A stretch of DNA of 64,000 nt from Periplaneta americana (taxonomy: Eukaryota; Arthropoda; Insecta; Blattodea; Blattidae): assembly GCF_040183065.1 (NCBI RefSeq), contig NC_091120.1, positions 15,697,708-15,761,707 of the forward strand, given 5' to 3'. Made by a program: the position numbers and the translations under genes. This document shows, in pieces, positions 48,637 to 59,576 of this stretch. The notes below the pieces were generated by a model. It did no database searches. It was given only the letters and a program-made list of their open reading frames with translations, and had not been told where the DNA came from. Positions within the stretch are counted from its first letter, which is position 1; the number at the start of each line of letters is the position of its first letter.

Positions 48637-48917
48637 ACAGTGTGTCCGCAGAAACATCCCGGGGTTATAAACTGCTATAACGTCGCCGTCAGTTGCCGGA
48701 TTTATGCGAAACTGGCATCATTAGAAAGAGAAACTCAACAATTCTTGTATCTACCTCAAAGACACTCGATGTGTGCCCCACGTGCCACACTGCATACATC
48801 AAGGCGATATTCCCACTCATCCCACACACGTTTCAATACATCTACAGGGATGGACTCGATGGCGGCAATGATACGAATTTGGAGCGCTTGCAGATTTTGA
48901 GATAATGGGGGTATATA

Positions 48918-49773
48918 CTGGGTGTTCATTTCAAAGTGTGTCATGAGGTCACTGTTGATGAGTCAGCGATTTGAAGCGAGTTTCAGCTTTTATGTCAGAG
49001 AAGTTGCCTATTAATGAAGGCGTTCAATCTGAACTTGAGAACGTGTACGGTATAACTTGAACATCGTAGCAACAGATGGCGGTCTGTACGGTCTGTGTGC
49101 TACCTTAACCTCTTTCGAACTATGTTTTGCGCGGCCAAGTCGTACGCAGGGTATTGTTATCATCGGTTGCGTACCACAACATTCCACAACACAAATCAAA
49201 TGCTCCGTGTCTATGTTGACCGTCGAAATTAATGTCAACAAATACGTAAGTGTCCACACCTGTGGAGTAACGCCTAGCGCGTCTGGTGGCCCGGGTTCCA
49301 TTCCCGGTCGGGGCAAGTTACCTGGTTGAGTTTTTTTCCCAAGTTTTCCCTCAACCCAATATGAGCAAATGCTGGGTAACTTTCGGTGCTGGACCCCAGA
49401 CTCATTTCACCGTCATTATCACTTTCATCTCATTCAGACGCTAAATAACCTAAACTATTGATAAAGCGTCGTAAAATAACCTAGTTAAAAATACGTAGGT
49501 AATCGTCTTAACCCTCTCCCCATAGCTCAACAGTAAGGAAAAAACTCACCTCAGTACATGTTTCGAAACAGTTCACATTCCTGCCACTACCGGCGTTACC
49601 GTACGTATCGGTAAGTACTCTTCAGAATGGACGCCGTACTTGCTAGGCAACTTCTCTGGCACATAGGTAATACACCTCTGCGGAAATGTAGGAAGATTGA
49701 ATTCTCTAGGCTCATCGGCTAGCCACATAACGGCATACAGCGAGCCATGACACACTTTGAACTGAACACCCAG
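48918..49773 (+). mobile_element. MITE family M1, copy 4, with nested SINE
   Basis: Same TIRs as the other copies; 856 bp because a family A SINE (49251-49488) is inside. The reverse-strand frame EPREFNLPTFPQRCITYVPE is still open. Confidence 0.85.
49251..49488 (+). mobile_element. tRNA-derived SINE, family A copy 5, with 11-bp duplication
   Basis: AAATACGTAAG (49240-49250) and AAATACGTAGG (49489-49499) flank it. The head lacks the segment CCGCGAAACCAG found in other copies; the B box is GGTTCCATTCCCGG. It is the youngest layer of the three-level nest. Confidence 0.85.
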
Positions 49774-50572
49774 TAGATAATATTCTTTATATGATCCCAT
49801 AAAAAGAAGTCACAGACGGTCAAGTCAGGGGACCTCGGAGGCCAGCTGCAGAAGACATTATCTTGGTTCCCAGCGCACCCAATCCATCTTCCTGCAAGTT
49901 GTTGATTTAGAACATTCGGTACTTCAAGATACCAGTGAGGAGGTGCTTCATCTTGTTGAAAAAGAAATTCGTTGCCTTCTTCTTCCAATTGTGGAAACAG
50001 TCACTCAGTAAGCATCTCAAGATAGCTCATACCGGTGACAGAGTTCTCTTGAAAGGAAAATGGGCCATACATTTTCCGTTTCCAAACGGCACAAAACACA
50101 TTTAGCCTAGGGGAGTCACGTTCAACCTCCAAAATGAAATGTGGATTCTCGCTCCCCAAAATCGTAACATTTCGCTTGTTAATTTTTCCATTGACGTGGA
50201 ACATTGCCTAGTCACTAAAAATGAATTTGGCTGAAAGGTCTTCATTATCCGTCATTAGTGTCAATAAATTTTCATAGAAAACACGTAGTTTTGCATGGTC
50301 ATCAGGTTTCAACTTGAAAAATTAACATTCAGATCATTTAACACAATGTGCTTATATCCAACAATGCCTTAATGACAGGCGAAATAGCGGAAACGGCGTT
50401 TTTTTTATCTTCTTGTGCTGCCATCTGTTGTTTCGGTCAAGAATTATCAATTACGCATTTCCTGAAATTCTTTGAGCTGTTCTTCCTAATGACACCGGTC
50501 TGAATTTCGTAAATCACGTAGTGACAGAATTATAGCAGTTTATAACCCCGGAATGTTTCTGCGGACACATTG

Positions 50573-50933
50573 TACTTTGTGTGAATAATGGATTGGTACA
50601 TAAGTTCATAACGTGAATAAATACTTGGTTGCTATGGAGACGTGGACAGCAGATTCATTGAAAGTACAGAAAAAAACCTACGAACTTAGCACCAATGTAA
50701 CAATATACACTAGGCTATGTATTGCAAGCTATTTCTGACTGAACATTAGTAAATAAATAACTGGAATTACTTTTTACGTAAATTTCGTATAAAATTAGCT
50801 AATGAACTTAAACTATTTTAGTACTAACTGATATTTGCAGTAAAATACGTGGCAACATCACTAAATATGAATGAAATTCGTGTGCAAGCCAATTTCACTC
50901 GCGCGCCTCGGACTACCCTCACCGGTCATTCTC
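50573..50933. other. unassigned, downstream of ORF1
   Basis: This is where ORF2 of the LINE should begin; no endonuclease or RT sequence is seen. Confidence 0.5.
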
Positions 50934-52097
50934 TCAGTCTGCCACAGCTCCCCAAACAGCATCTTCACTGGTTCCAGCATCTTCTTCCATACTAGGTTTT
51001 CCTTCTTCACTCTTCTTTCTTCTAAAAGGATCTGTGAAAACAGTGTTCTCTAGTTTACTTAGGTATGCTCTTATATCATTCACTCCTGTAAGCTCATCAA
51101 TTCTTCTATTTGTTATTTCTGATTCCTTCTGCCCACGTGATGAATTACTTTTCTTATCAGTCCTCTCTACACTTCTAGGCTTTCTGGTTCGTGATGCACT
51201 TCTTCTGTTTACGTGTGATGGAGATGATGGTCTATTTCCACAAGCCTCAATTTCCTTATTTCTGTTTTTGTTGCAGTACCTGAATAAATCCTCAATGTTT
51301 TGATTATTTAAGGACTCTACGTTTCCGTTTCTCTTCATTTTATCTTTGACTAAAGTTGCCCTAAATCCTTTACCTCGAGCTCCTTTTAATATTGGAATTA
51401 ATTTCTTTCGTTTCTCTCTAATTTCTTTTGCAAGGTCATTTTCTATGTAGATATTTGTGCCTTTGAGTTGAAGCGTATTGGCAATGATGTGCTCTTTGAT
51501 GAAGTAACTGTTCAATTTCATAATAATTGTTTTTTTTCTGTTACCGACTCTATATGCATTATTTATCGCACTTATGTCCAAGTTTAGACTGAAATAATTA
51601 GTTAATAATTCTAACACTACGAAGCCAGTATCAATTCCTTTTTCATGATTGCACTCTTCAACACCATAAATTACAATGTTATTAATTCTACTATCATTTT
51701 CCCATTTTTTAACTATCGATTTTAACACCACCTGCTCTTGCATAATCTCCTTTAGCTTATTTTCTACTTCACTGTATCTGTTAACTAATGTATCTATATC
51801 ATTTGCTACTTTGTTTAGTAGGACACTTGCCGTTTGTCTGTCTTCTCTAGTTTCTTTCATGTAGTTTATCCATTCTCTTTGAAACACTTCATCACTGAAG
51901 ACTCTTCCTTCTGTATCTCCAGGACCAGGGTTTAACTCCACATTTCCAATAATCAGTAGAATTGATAAAACAGCCACGGCCACAAATATGTTGATTCTAT
52001 CCGACACTATAGCATTTTCACCTTTTGAACATCTGCAACACTGCCCTGCGTTGAAGCACCCGATTCGCGACCTATAAGAATTTAGGTCATCACCCAT
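50934..52097 (-). CDS. LINE ORF1 protein with 2A-like motif
   Basis: 387 open codons. Residues 1-30 are Cys-containing; 36-50 form a hydrophobic segment (INIFVAVAVLSILLII) followed at once by GNVELNPGP (51-59), close to the 2A-like consensus DxExNPGP at which ribosomes skip a bond between G and P. Residues 64-135 look coiled-coil; 136-220 (NNIVIYGVEE ... NAYRVGNR) and 220-260 (KEIREKRKKL) resemble the RRM-like and C-terminal RNA-binding parts of LINE ORF1. Residues 290-340 are Arg/Ser rich. The start is the first ATG, 29 bp inside the neighbouring T1 element. No ORF2 follows, so the element is truncated or deleted. N replaces the usual D of the motif. Confidence 0.75.
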   Translation of the reverse strand: MGDDLNSYRSRIGCFNAGQCCRCSKGENAIVSDRINIFVAVAVLSILLIIGNVELNPGPGDTEGRVFSDEVFQREWINYMKETREDRQTASVLLNKVANDIDTLVNRYSEVENKLKEIMQEQVVLKSIVKKWENDSRINNIVIYGVEECNHEKGIDTGFVVLELLTNYFSLNLDISAINNAYRVGNRKKTIIMKLNSYFIKEHIIANTLQLKGTNIYIENDLAKEIREKRKKLIPILKGARGKGFRATLVKDKMKRNGNVESLNNQNIEDLFRYCNKNRNKEIEACGNRPSSPSHVNRRSASRTRKPRSVERTDKKSNSSRGQKESEITNRRIDELTGVNDIRAYLSKLENTVFTDPFRRKKSEEGKPSMEEDAGTSEDAVWGAVAD

Positions 52098-52125
52098 ACC
52101 TTCTTCACACGCTAACCTACTTGTA

Positions 52126-53203
52126 CAGGGACATCATTTTATTTTTACTAACATTTTTAATATTAACCTGGCTATATCTTTAGAGAACCGGAAACACCGC
52201 TTGCTCCCCCCTCCAAGACTGGAGTTCGATGATACTGGCGTAAAACACAAATCATTCTACTAGGTATAGGAAGGAAGAAAAGTAGTTCATCCATTTACGT
52301 AAACTAGGAAGTATCGCGATTTTAATTTTGATAATTTTCATTAGGTTTTTCTTTAATGAAAGTACAGTACTGTATTTAGAATAAGTGTTTTTACTCACGA
52401 ACTGAGTTATCCATGCGAACGTATTCATTATGCGGTGTATATTATACTATCTACAGCACATTAGCGTACAATATAGACAAAGAAGTTAAATTGAAAAATA
52501 ATCATAATATAAACATTTAAACACAATTTTGAAAATGGTGGCCGTTCATTTCGATACAGGCTTCAGTTCTTTTGTGCATATTATCGCACTATAGACTATT
52601 GCATCTAATTCCAATTGCCAGTTTCGTCCTTCGTACTAGTAACTCATGTTGAAATAATTCTATACCTACTCTACATACTGTTAATTGAATCTTCACTTCT
52701 GCCCGACCCGAAAATATAAAATTACTCAGACATGCTATCTACTGTCCGGCCAAGTGGTTACGCCGCAGGATTGTAGAAAGGGAGGAAATCACGTGACATT
52801 TAATTACTTAACGAGGCCCTTTTATTTAAGTTAAATTAAACAGCTGTATAATATTACGTAAACGCCCAATTCCTAAGAGAAATTAATGTTCTCAGAAAAG
52901 AGCTAAGACAGCCCAGCTTTTACAGAGGGGCGAGCAGAAGCAGGTGGGGGAAATCGGGATGCGACGTAGGCAAACGGACAGTACCTGTGCGAAAATATGA
53001 TTCAATATTGAAAGCTCTTTCGTCACTGGAAAACGCGAACATATTTCTGGAACGTACTATACTCAGTAACGCAGTACTGCTTACTATCTGCGGTCTTGGT
53101 TCTGTGTGGAGTTGGAACTTCCTTAGTAGAAGGGGTGGGAGTGAAGTATATTAAAAAACTCAGGTACAATAAAAATTGAAGTAAAAATAAAATGATGTCC
53201 CTA
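52126..53203 (+). mobile_element. 1.08-kb TIR element T1, copy 3
   Basis: CAGGGACATCATTTTATTTT at the left and AAAATGATGTCCCTA at the right, with TA outside each. Same orientation as copy 2. No ORF. Confidence 0.75.
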
Positions 53204-53513
53204 TATATGCTGCTTACTACACAACCGTCCTCTACGACTGCACTTTGTGAGCTGACAAGCCAATTGATTGTCAACTATTTCGGCAATGAGAAAGAAAAAT
53301 AATCATACAGCATAACAAACGACTGCTTCAGCGTACGTAAAGTAAATAACGACTGTCTATTCTCAGTTTCAAAAATATTAGACTCACAAAACTTTTTTTC
53401 TCTGGGAAAACTTCGACAGATACAAAAACTTTAGTTGATTTTTATCTTCAGTTATTTATGCTCTACCACCACTATTTTTGGTAGTTTATTTTGTTTACAC
53501 CCTGTATACAGTA

Positions 53514-54124
53514 ACGGTCTTACTAATAAAAATTCTATATACAGACGTTTAACTGTCTTATACTTATACAATGAGTAGCTCGTTTATACGTCGTGTGTAA
53601 ATTCCTTACTAATAATCACTACATACGTCGTGTATAACAGTATAACTGTTACACAGCTACGTCATAGTTTCGTCATTACTTCGTTACGAAAGGTAATAGA
53701 ATATCTGAGGTTCTCTATTGCATCCGGTAGAGCGCTCTAGTGTGCCGTGTTAAGTATCGATAGTACAACTGGCTCTAATCGATTACCACACTACATTTTG
53801 GTCAAAGAGTACAAGCTACAGCAATATTATTGTACTTATTCTGTGCTCTTTGGTTTGTTCTTCTGTGGTTACAGGCAATCATCATCATAAAAATGACAAT
53901 CGATACGAACAGCTGTTAGAGAGGCGGCCATTTTTTCTCTATATACAACGCTTAAACAAGGGGTTTCGTGTATATAACTATATAACTACTGCAAAGCAAT
54001 TCCCATTATATAGTTGCAGACTGTTTATAAATCCATCGCTTATGCATGGCTTATTTTTAAAGTTTTCTGTCTCAACTCTACATAAGTCTCGCATAAAAAC
54101 TGTACGGTTTATTAGTAAGACCGT
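53514..54124. mobile_element. TIR element with ACGGTCTTACTAATAAA ends
   Basis: ACGGTCTTACTAATAAA at the left and TTTATTAGTAAGACCGT at the right, about 611 bp. GTTTACACCCTGT also occurs on both outer sides (53493 and 54210), a possible larger repeat unit. No transposase. Confidence 0.6.
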
Positions 54125-54840
54125 AAATAAATATTCTATTTAAAAAAATGTGAGAGAATAACATTTTTTTTTCAGTGGACCTGCATAAGTTTAGTAGCTT
54201 GTATCGTTTACACCCTGTGTTAGGTAAATAACATTATTCAAATGTATTCGAGGGGTAGCCAAGAAGTAAAGTTAGCAATTACAGTTACAAGGGACACTAA
54301 ATTTTTCCCCTTGGCAAAAATGATAAAGCGTGTGTATTTCAAAAGTCAACATTGCGCACTCCGACAAAGTTGGTTTGGGATCTGCGCCGTGCCCAGAAAA
54401 AAAGACTGCAAACACGGCGCTCCTCTTGGGGAAAACTGCAAACAATGGGGGAGCGGAGTGAAAAATATAAGGGCCAGGGAAGGCCCGTCACGCAATTTGT
54501 GCGAGCATCGTTTGTCGTGTAATAAAGCATATTAATCCTTTATGAAGGGAGATTCACTCACACAATGTTTAAAATTTGAACCCCAATCTCAAGGAAGCGC
54601 GATTTCAGACGTGGAAAGAACAGAGCCTGTTCTAATTGAAGCCTATCGTGAAGCGAGAACATGTACTGAGGCTAAATCCGTTTTTGAATGGAAAATTACC
54701 ACTGGACAACTGCGAAGCAGTGCAGTGTACTTCTTAAGAGTAGCTCTAGTAGTAAAATTTTAAAATATTAAACCTCCAATTTTCATTTTTTTGCACACAC
54801 ATTATTTGTTGATTATAGTTCACGTTAACATTTTGTTTGT
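54125..54840. other. unassigned
   Basis: Two 70-97 codon frames (54242-54535 and 54542-54763) have no recognised domain; no repeat match in the window. Confidence 0.35.
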
Positions 54841-55249
54841 TAAAAACATAAAATTGTTTAGTCACACGCTAAAAAGTATTGAAATTTAAAAAAAAAGGTA
54901 TATACCTTGGACAGACGGCCCGTTTCGACGTGATGTTACGTCTTCATCAGTGTCTCCTGAACTACTGGTGATCTTGAATTCTGCGATGTGCATTTGTCAA
55001 TACCCACACATTATTCGATGTCATGATACGACATAACACACAAACAACCAGCCCCCACCATAAGAGCAACACATCCCCACCCCTACAACCGACAAATGCA
55101 CATCGCAGAATTCAAGATCACCAATAGTTCAGGAAACACTGATGAAGACGTAACATCGCGTCGAAACGGGCCGTCTGTCCAAGGTATATACTTTTTTTTA
55201 AAAATGTTAACACTTTTTAACGTGTGACTAAATAATTTTATGTTTTTAA
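54841..55249. mobile_element. Penelope-like head-to-head palindrome
   Basis: Two arms of about 159 bp (54841-54999 and 55091-55249) are near-perfect inverses around a 91-bp spacer. Each arm contains the C-terminal coding end of a Penelope-like element (compare SRSPVVQETL at 58.2 kb), the CTGATGA ... GAAAC motif and the outer GTGTGACTAAATAATTTTAT-like end. No RT or GIY-YIG domain remains. Confidence 0.7.
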
Positions 55250-55504
55250 TATTATTTGGCATATAAATAGCATACATACAAGTTTTCAGCTGAATTTCTA
55301 AATATTTTCTGCATTTTTAAAGTGTTCCATAAAAAATCATTTTTGTTGTTTTCATTTTCTGTTATAAAATTATTTCTTTAAACTGAAATATTTCTATTAT
55401 GTTCTACATACAATCTCGGTATAAGTTCTACCTCTCTGTTCCCCTTTGATAGCCTACCTCATGTACTGTGTCACAGAGTATGTGACAGTGGCACAATATC
55501 CAAA

Positions 55505-55940
55505 GCACTATGTACAGAGGTGCACTCATTACGAGTGATTGAGTGGCCGAGATCCGACGGAACATGGCGCCGTCTTGAATCACAAAGTGATTACTTATGC
55601 TTATCATATTACCATAGTCTAGTATATATAGTCACGAAGCTCAATACGTAGTAAATATGCAAACATTAGATAGTTGCTCACCACTAGGATCGTTAATATC
55701 GCCTCATTACAGACAATACGAAATAATACCGGCACAGTCTATTGTTTCTAGCACCCTTAAAACTCAAGCTTCGTGGCTGTATATAGTAGATTGTGATATT
55801 ACTATGATGTACCGAAGTACCTATGATATTTCCGTGCAAGAATTCTGCACTACCATATGGTGAAGAATGGGTAGAATGGAGAAAATTTGTCTCCGGCACC
55901 GGGACCCGAACCCGGGTTTTCAGCTCTACGTGTTGACACG
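55505..55940 (-). mobile_element. tRNA-bearing element, copy 3, split by MITE M2
   Basis: The spacer with ATTACGAGTGATTGAGTGGC and the region with GTACCGAAGTAC flank the M2 insertion. The tRNA-like part (55891-55938, reverse) is truncated inside the anticodon arm. Sequence then switches to an RT fragment. Confidence 0.65.
55613..55795 (+). mobile_element. MITE family M2, copy 2, with 7-bp duplication
   Basis: 183 bp flanked by ATATTAC (55606-55612 and 55796-55802), same interior as 7984-8162. It lies inside a tRNA-bearing repeat whose other copies show the unoccupied site region. Confidence 0.85.
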
Positions 55941-55949
55941 CCATATTCC

Positions 55950-56190
55950 ATTGCTGGATGAACTAGTGACTTATATGAAATCTCTTTGGATTTATCAGAG
56001 CCTTTTCTTAGTACCCTCATCACAAAGTGTAACGCTCTCCATGCTTTTCCAGCTGTGTCAGTAATGTGTTCCCCCCAGCCGAAATTGCTGCTAAAAGTTA
56101 TTCCTAGGTATTTACACATTTGTTAACTTCCGGGATGGTTTCACCCCTAACGTATACGATGCGATTCTTTGATTTTCATGCTCTACCTAA
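55950..56190 (-). pseudogene. LINE reverse transcriptase fragment
   Basis: Reverse strand KYLGITFSSNFGWGEHITDT, KAWRALHFVMRVLRKGSDKS, SYKSLVHPAMEYG: the post-catalytic region of an insect LINE RT. About 75 codons, no catalytic box, broken at both ends. Confidence 0.7.
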
Positions 56191-56939
56191 ACATGATGCT
56201 TGCCGATTGCAGGGGACTTGCTCCGCGTGTTATATCTAAGTAGGTAAACATTGACTTTCTCCTATATCGACGGATCAGTGAACCGTACTTAATACAGTGA
56301 AACCTCTCCTCACAGACACCCCCAAGATACGGACACTCCTCATATACGGACAGTTTTTTATGTCCCAACTGAAATAATATAGAAATAATGATAAATTTAA
56401 CTCTCGTTTACGGACACTCTCAGACACGGACACGGACAGCTGTTTCACAGTCCTAAAGCTTGCTTTACCTCCTGACTACGGACAGAACTTGGATTTCAAG
56501 ACCTAATGTGTTGCAAAAATGGAAAATTTAGTACAGAAATTCCTCAACATGAAAGAAGACAGTAAGGGTCTCGTAGGCTACCACTAGCCCAGCCGGCTAT
56601 CCCTTGTTAGCTGAAAGCGGGTGGATAAACAAAGTCATTAAATTTAACCTCTCTTATGGTTTCCAAGGTTTCCGCGATCGTGAAATTGTATTCAACACAT
56701 GATAGGGTTAGTAGGATTATTCTCTTCACTTCAATCAGTTGTTCTATTTCGAGAGACATGGCACGTGAACGTAAAGGTTAAGTTGAAAACTGTAAATTAC
56801 AGTACTGGATAACTGTAGATCTAGAATAAAATTGCATGGCACAGTACTGTATTTTCCTTTTTCGCTGTTATGTACTGCAGTTCAAAGTTTCAAAGAATTT
56901 AATGTAGTATACTGTATTTAGAATTAAACTACAGTAACC

Positions 56940-57150
56940 ACAGGTTTGAAGGACGCGATCGACATAGCAGAAGGGCTCAAATGGCAATGGGAAGGCCACG
57001 TGGCGAGGATGCAGAGTACCAAATGGACATGCAGAGCAACCATGTGGGACCCCAGGACCGGCAAAAGGCGCGTCGGGAGGCAGAAGACCAGATGGGCGGA
57101 CTCATTCGTCAAACGAGCTGGTCACCAATGGACGAGTAGTAGTAGTAGGG
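56940..57150 (+). pseudogene. LINE C-terminal fragment
   Basis: 70 codons reading WQWEGHVARMQSTKWTCRAT and GKRRVGRQKTRWADSF, the same C-terminal block type as the RTE-like LINE but another family (GHVARM ... GKR ... RW.D). It is followed by TAG repeats. Confidence 0.6.
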
Positions 57151-58129
57151 TTTAAGAAGGGCGCGTCAGCTACTATGGCTATTTGCGCCCTTATCTAAAA
57201 TTCTTAATGTAACAAATACATAAATAATATAATAATCAGAGTGCTAAAAGAACTAAAAAGCGTTGTCACGATGAAACGAGGCACACAAATGCAGTATACA
57301 TAAGGTGATTTCTACAGAATCATAAAAGTGAACAATTCTACCACACTAGGTGGTATTCAAAACGAACAAATAAAACACTAAAACTAAGGCCACCAGAGAT
57401 AACTTGTCAATCATATTTTAAAACCATAAAATTTTATAAAATATTCGGATGTATAAAGTCCGAAATGTCAACAATGTAAAATCAAATATAAAACAACAAA
57501 TGCAACCTTCGGATGTAAAGGGTCCGGAGGATGAGTAAAACGGATCAATAAAAAACTAAATCACCTTATCCAAACCTGCATTTGATAAAAATCTCAGAAC
57601 TGCATTTGCACAATTAAAATCATTTCCAAGAGCGTCACGTAATGTCGGCCGACCGATGGACGAGACTAGCGAGGAACAGAGGAGAGTGGAAACAACAGGC
57701 ACCGGGACGACAGCGATAGGAGAAGCACAGCATAAATGTAAACGCAGAAATACAGAGGAAGCGCCGGAAACGAAGCGAGCTGCAAATACAGACGCAATAA
57801 CAGAACCAACAGTGATCAGTGAAAGTGCAATATAAGTGCAAGTGCAAGTGCAAAAGTGAAGTGAAAAGAAAACTTACCAATCACACACAAAATGTTCAGT
57901 GAATACACTGTAGCCGGAATAGCAACAAACCTGAGAAATACCCCAGAGCAACAAACACACTCTAGGAATAGCTGGCCTAGTGAGTGCCGGCACCCGCCAC
58001 TAAGTGAGTGCTCGTAAAGCTACCCCACCTACCGGTGGGAGGCCTTAGCCCTCAAGGGATGTTATAGGCTAAATTCATAAATTCATTCAAATTCAATTAA
58101 TACATTTCATTTAAAGCGTGAAGAGACAT
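57151..58129. other. unassigned repeat-like segment in the pogo element
   Basis: Possibly the end of another reverse-strand element, starting with a GGGCGC inverted pair (57160-57190). A frame at 57650-57840 is open in part but has no recognised domain. Confidence 0.35.
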
Positions 58130-58158
58130 TATAAATTAACTACATAAAATTTACTCTG

Positions 58159-59335
58159 TCACACGTTAAAAGTGTTAAAATTGTTAAAAAGGTAATTTAC
58201 CTTCGACAGACGTCCCGTTTCGACGCTATGTGTCGTCGTCTTCAGTGTCTCTTGAACCACTGGTGATCTTGACTCTGCGATGTGCAGTTGTCGATGGTAG
58301 GGGTGGGGGTTGGCTGTCTGTATGCTATGACGTACTATGACGTCAAACAATGTGTGCGTATTGAACTGTAGTTGTGTGTTAAGTATATGTTGTGGGTATG
58401 CTATTGTATTCTTATATATTTCGTACTGTTCTAGGATGTTTAACTGTGAACTTTTTGGTGTGATGTGTAAAATTTCCATATCTGTTTCTATATTATTGTA
58501 TTCATGATTATTGTCGATAATGTGATCTGCATAATTTGATGTGATGTAGGGTTTGGTTATAGCTTTAATATGTTCATTATATCTTGTGTGAAAGGATCTT
58601 CCTGTCTGTCCTATGTAAAAATGTGGGCAACTATTGCATTTTAATTTGTAAACTCCAGTTGAATTATATATATTTGAATGTTTAATGTGGTTATTTAAGT
58701 ATTTCTGTGTTGTATTATTTGTTTTGTATGCAATTTTGTACTTTAGTTTTCTGAATGAAGTTGCAATTCTGTGGGTATTGGTATTGTGATATGTTAATGT
58801 TATGTATTTATTCTCGCGTGCTGTTTGTGTTGGTTTGTTCTGTTTTTGTTTTGCCTTTTTTATTAGTGTGTCTATTATGTTAGGGTTGTATCCATTGTCT
58901 TGTGCTATATATTTTATTGTGTTTAATTCTTCAGTGTAGTTTTTATTTTAGTTGGTTATTTAACGACGCTGTATCAACTACTAGGTTATTTAGCGTCGAT
59001 GAGATTGGTGATAGAGAGATGATATTTGGCGAGATGAGGCCGAGGATTCGCCAGAGATTACCTTGTATTCACATTACGGTTGGGGAAAACCTCGGAAAAA
59101 ACCCAACCAGGTAATCAGCCCAAGCGGGGATCGAACCCGCGCCCGAACGCAACTTCAGACCGGCAGGCAAGCGCCTTAACCGACTGAGCCACGCCGGTGG
59201 CTTTTCAGTGTAGTTGTCATTGTTCATTGGTATATTAATTAATCTGTGTGTCATTGTACGGAAAGCTGCATGTTTATGTTGTATGTTGTAAGGGCCGTCT
59301 GTCGAAGGTAAATACCTTTTTAACAATTTTAACAC
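58159..59335 (-). pseudogene. Penelope-like RT end plus GIY-YIG endonuclease
   Basis: Reverse strand: an RT end (HKHAAFRTMTHRLINIPMNN) up to the SINE, then an open frame continuing from the SINE to 58159: ELNTIKYIAQDNGYNPNIID, a linker, then the GIY-YIG-type domain STGVYKLKCNSCPHFYIGQ, TGRSFHTRYNEH and an acidic tail. In Penelope-like elements this nuclease makes the target nick. The RT catalytic part is absent (5' truncated). Apart from the SINE the frame is intact over about 290 codons. Confidence 0.8.
58940..59203 (-). mobile_element. tRNA-derived SINE, family B copy 2, 10-bp duplication
   Basis: TTCAGTGTAG flanks it at 58930-58939 and 59204-59213. Head GTGGCTCAGTCGGTTAAGGC, B box GGGTTCGATCCCCGC. 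Inserted into the Penelope-like frame; removing it and one duplication restores the order NYTE-ELNTIK. Confidence 0.9.
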
Positions 59336-59576
59336 TTTTAACGTGTGACAGAGTAAATTTTATGTTTTTAACAAAGTGTTAACGAGAACTTTAATCAGTG
59401 ATAAATTAACTGTTGGATTGGGGAGCCTCCCTCCCAATAAAGGAAACCTCCCAGATGCGGACAGAAATTTATGTCCCTTCAATGTCCGTAAATGAGAGGC
59501 TTCATTGTATACACTTTTCTCATTCTGAATGCTCAAGTTTTCTTCTCGTTCCCGCTTGTTTGCAGTTGATACTCAC

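Larger units (their letters stand above)
48756..50330 (-). pseudogene. mariner-type transposase, split and broken
   Basis: Reverse strand, from the N side: LKPDDHAKLRVFYENLLTLM, FSD followed by a stop where E is expected then AMFHVNGK (first Asp), GSENPHF, a second stop before LFPQLEEE, FQQDEAPPHW (second Asp) and SPDLTVCDFFLWDHIKN (third Asp). The C-terminus resumes beyond the MITE as LQIRIIAAI and RVWDEWEYRLDVC ... GAHIECL. The N-terminal DNA-binding domain is absent. M1 interrupted the frame at a TA. Confidence 0.8.
48638..50572 (-). mobile_element. second mariner-like element, carrying M1 and a SINE
   Basis: Ends CAGTGTGTCCGCAGAAACAT and the inverse ATGTTTCTGCGGACACATTG, TIRs of about 45 bp, TA at both sides. 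Its transposase (reverse) is split by M1 copy 4 (48918-49773). Without the nested DNA the element is about 1.08 kb. Confidence 0.85.
58130..59375 (-). mobile_element. Penelope-like element 3' part with inverted ends
   Basis: ATAAAATTTACTCTGTCACA at the left and the inverse GTGTGACAGAGTAAATTTTA at the right, so about 75 bp of the ends are inverted copies. The coding remnant (GIY-YIG) lies between and is split by a family B SINE. Nested in the pogo-like element. Confidence 0.75.
56295..59507 (+). mobile_element. pogo/Tigger-like element, host of a Penelope-like element
   Basis: Left end CAGTGAAACCTCTCCTCACA and right end GAGAGGCTTCATTG, TA on both sides, with the TACGGACA subterminal motif at both ends. 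No pogo transposase is left; the interior holds a LINE fragment, an unassigned repeat and a Penelope-like copy. Its right end lies 70 bp from host exon A. Confidence 0.7.

Noticed and set aside
54242..54763. Pair of adjacent frames of 97 and 73 codons
   Set aside because: No recognised domain, no splice or start context, no repeat support; kept as unassigned.
57635..57880. 81-codon Cys- and Phe-rich frame on the reverse strand
   Set aside because: No domain, no signal beyond composition, and it lies in repeat-like sequence.
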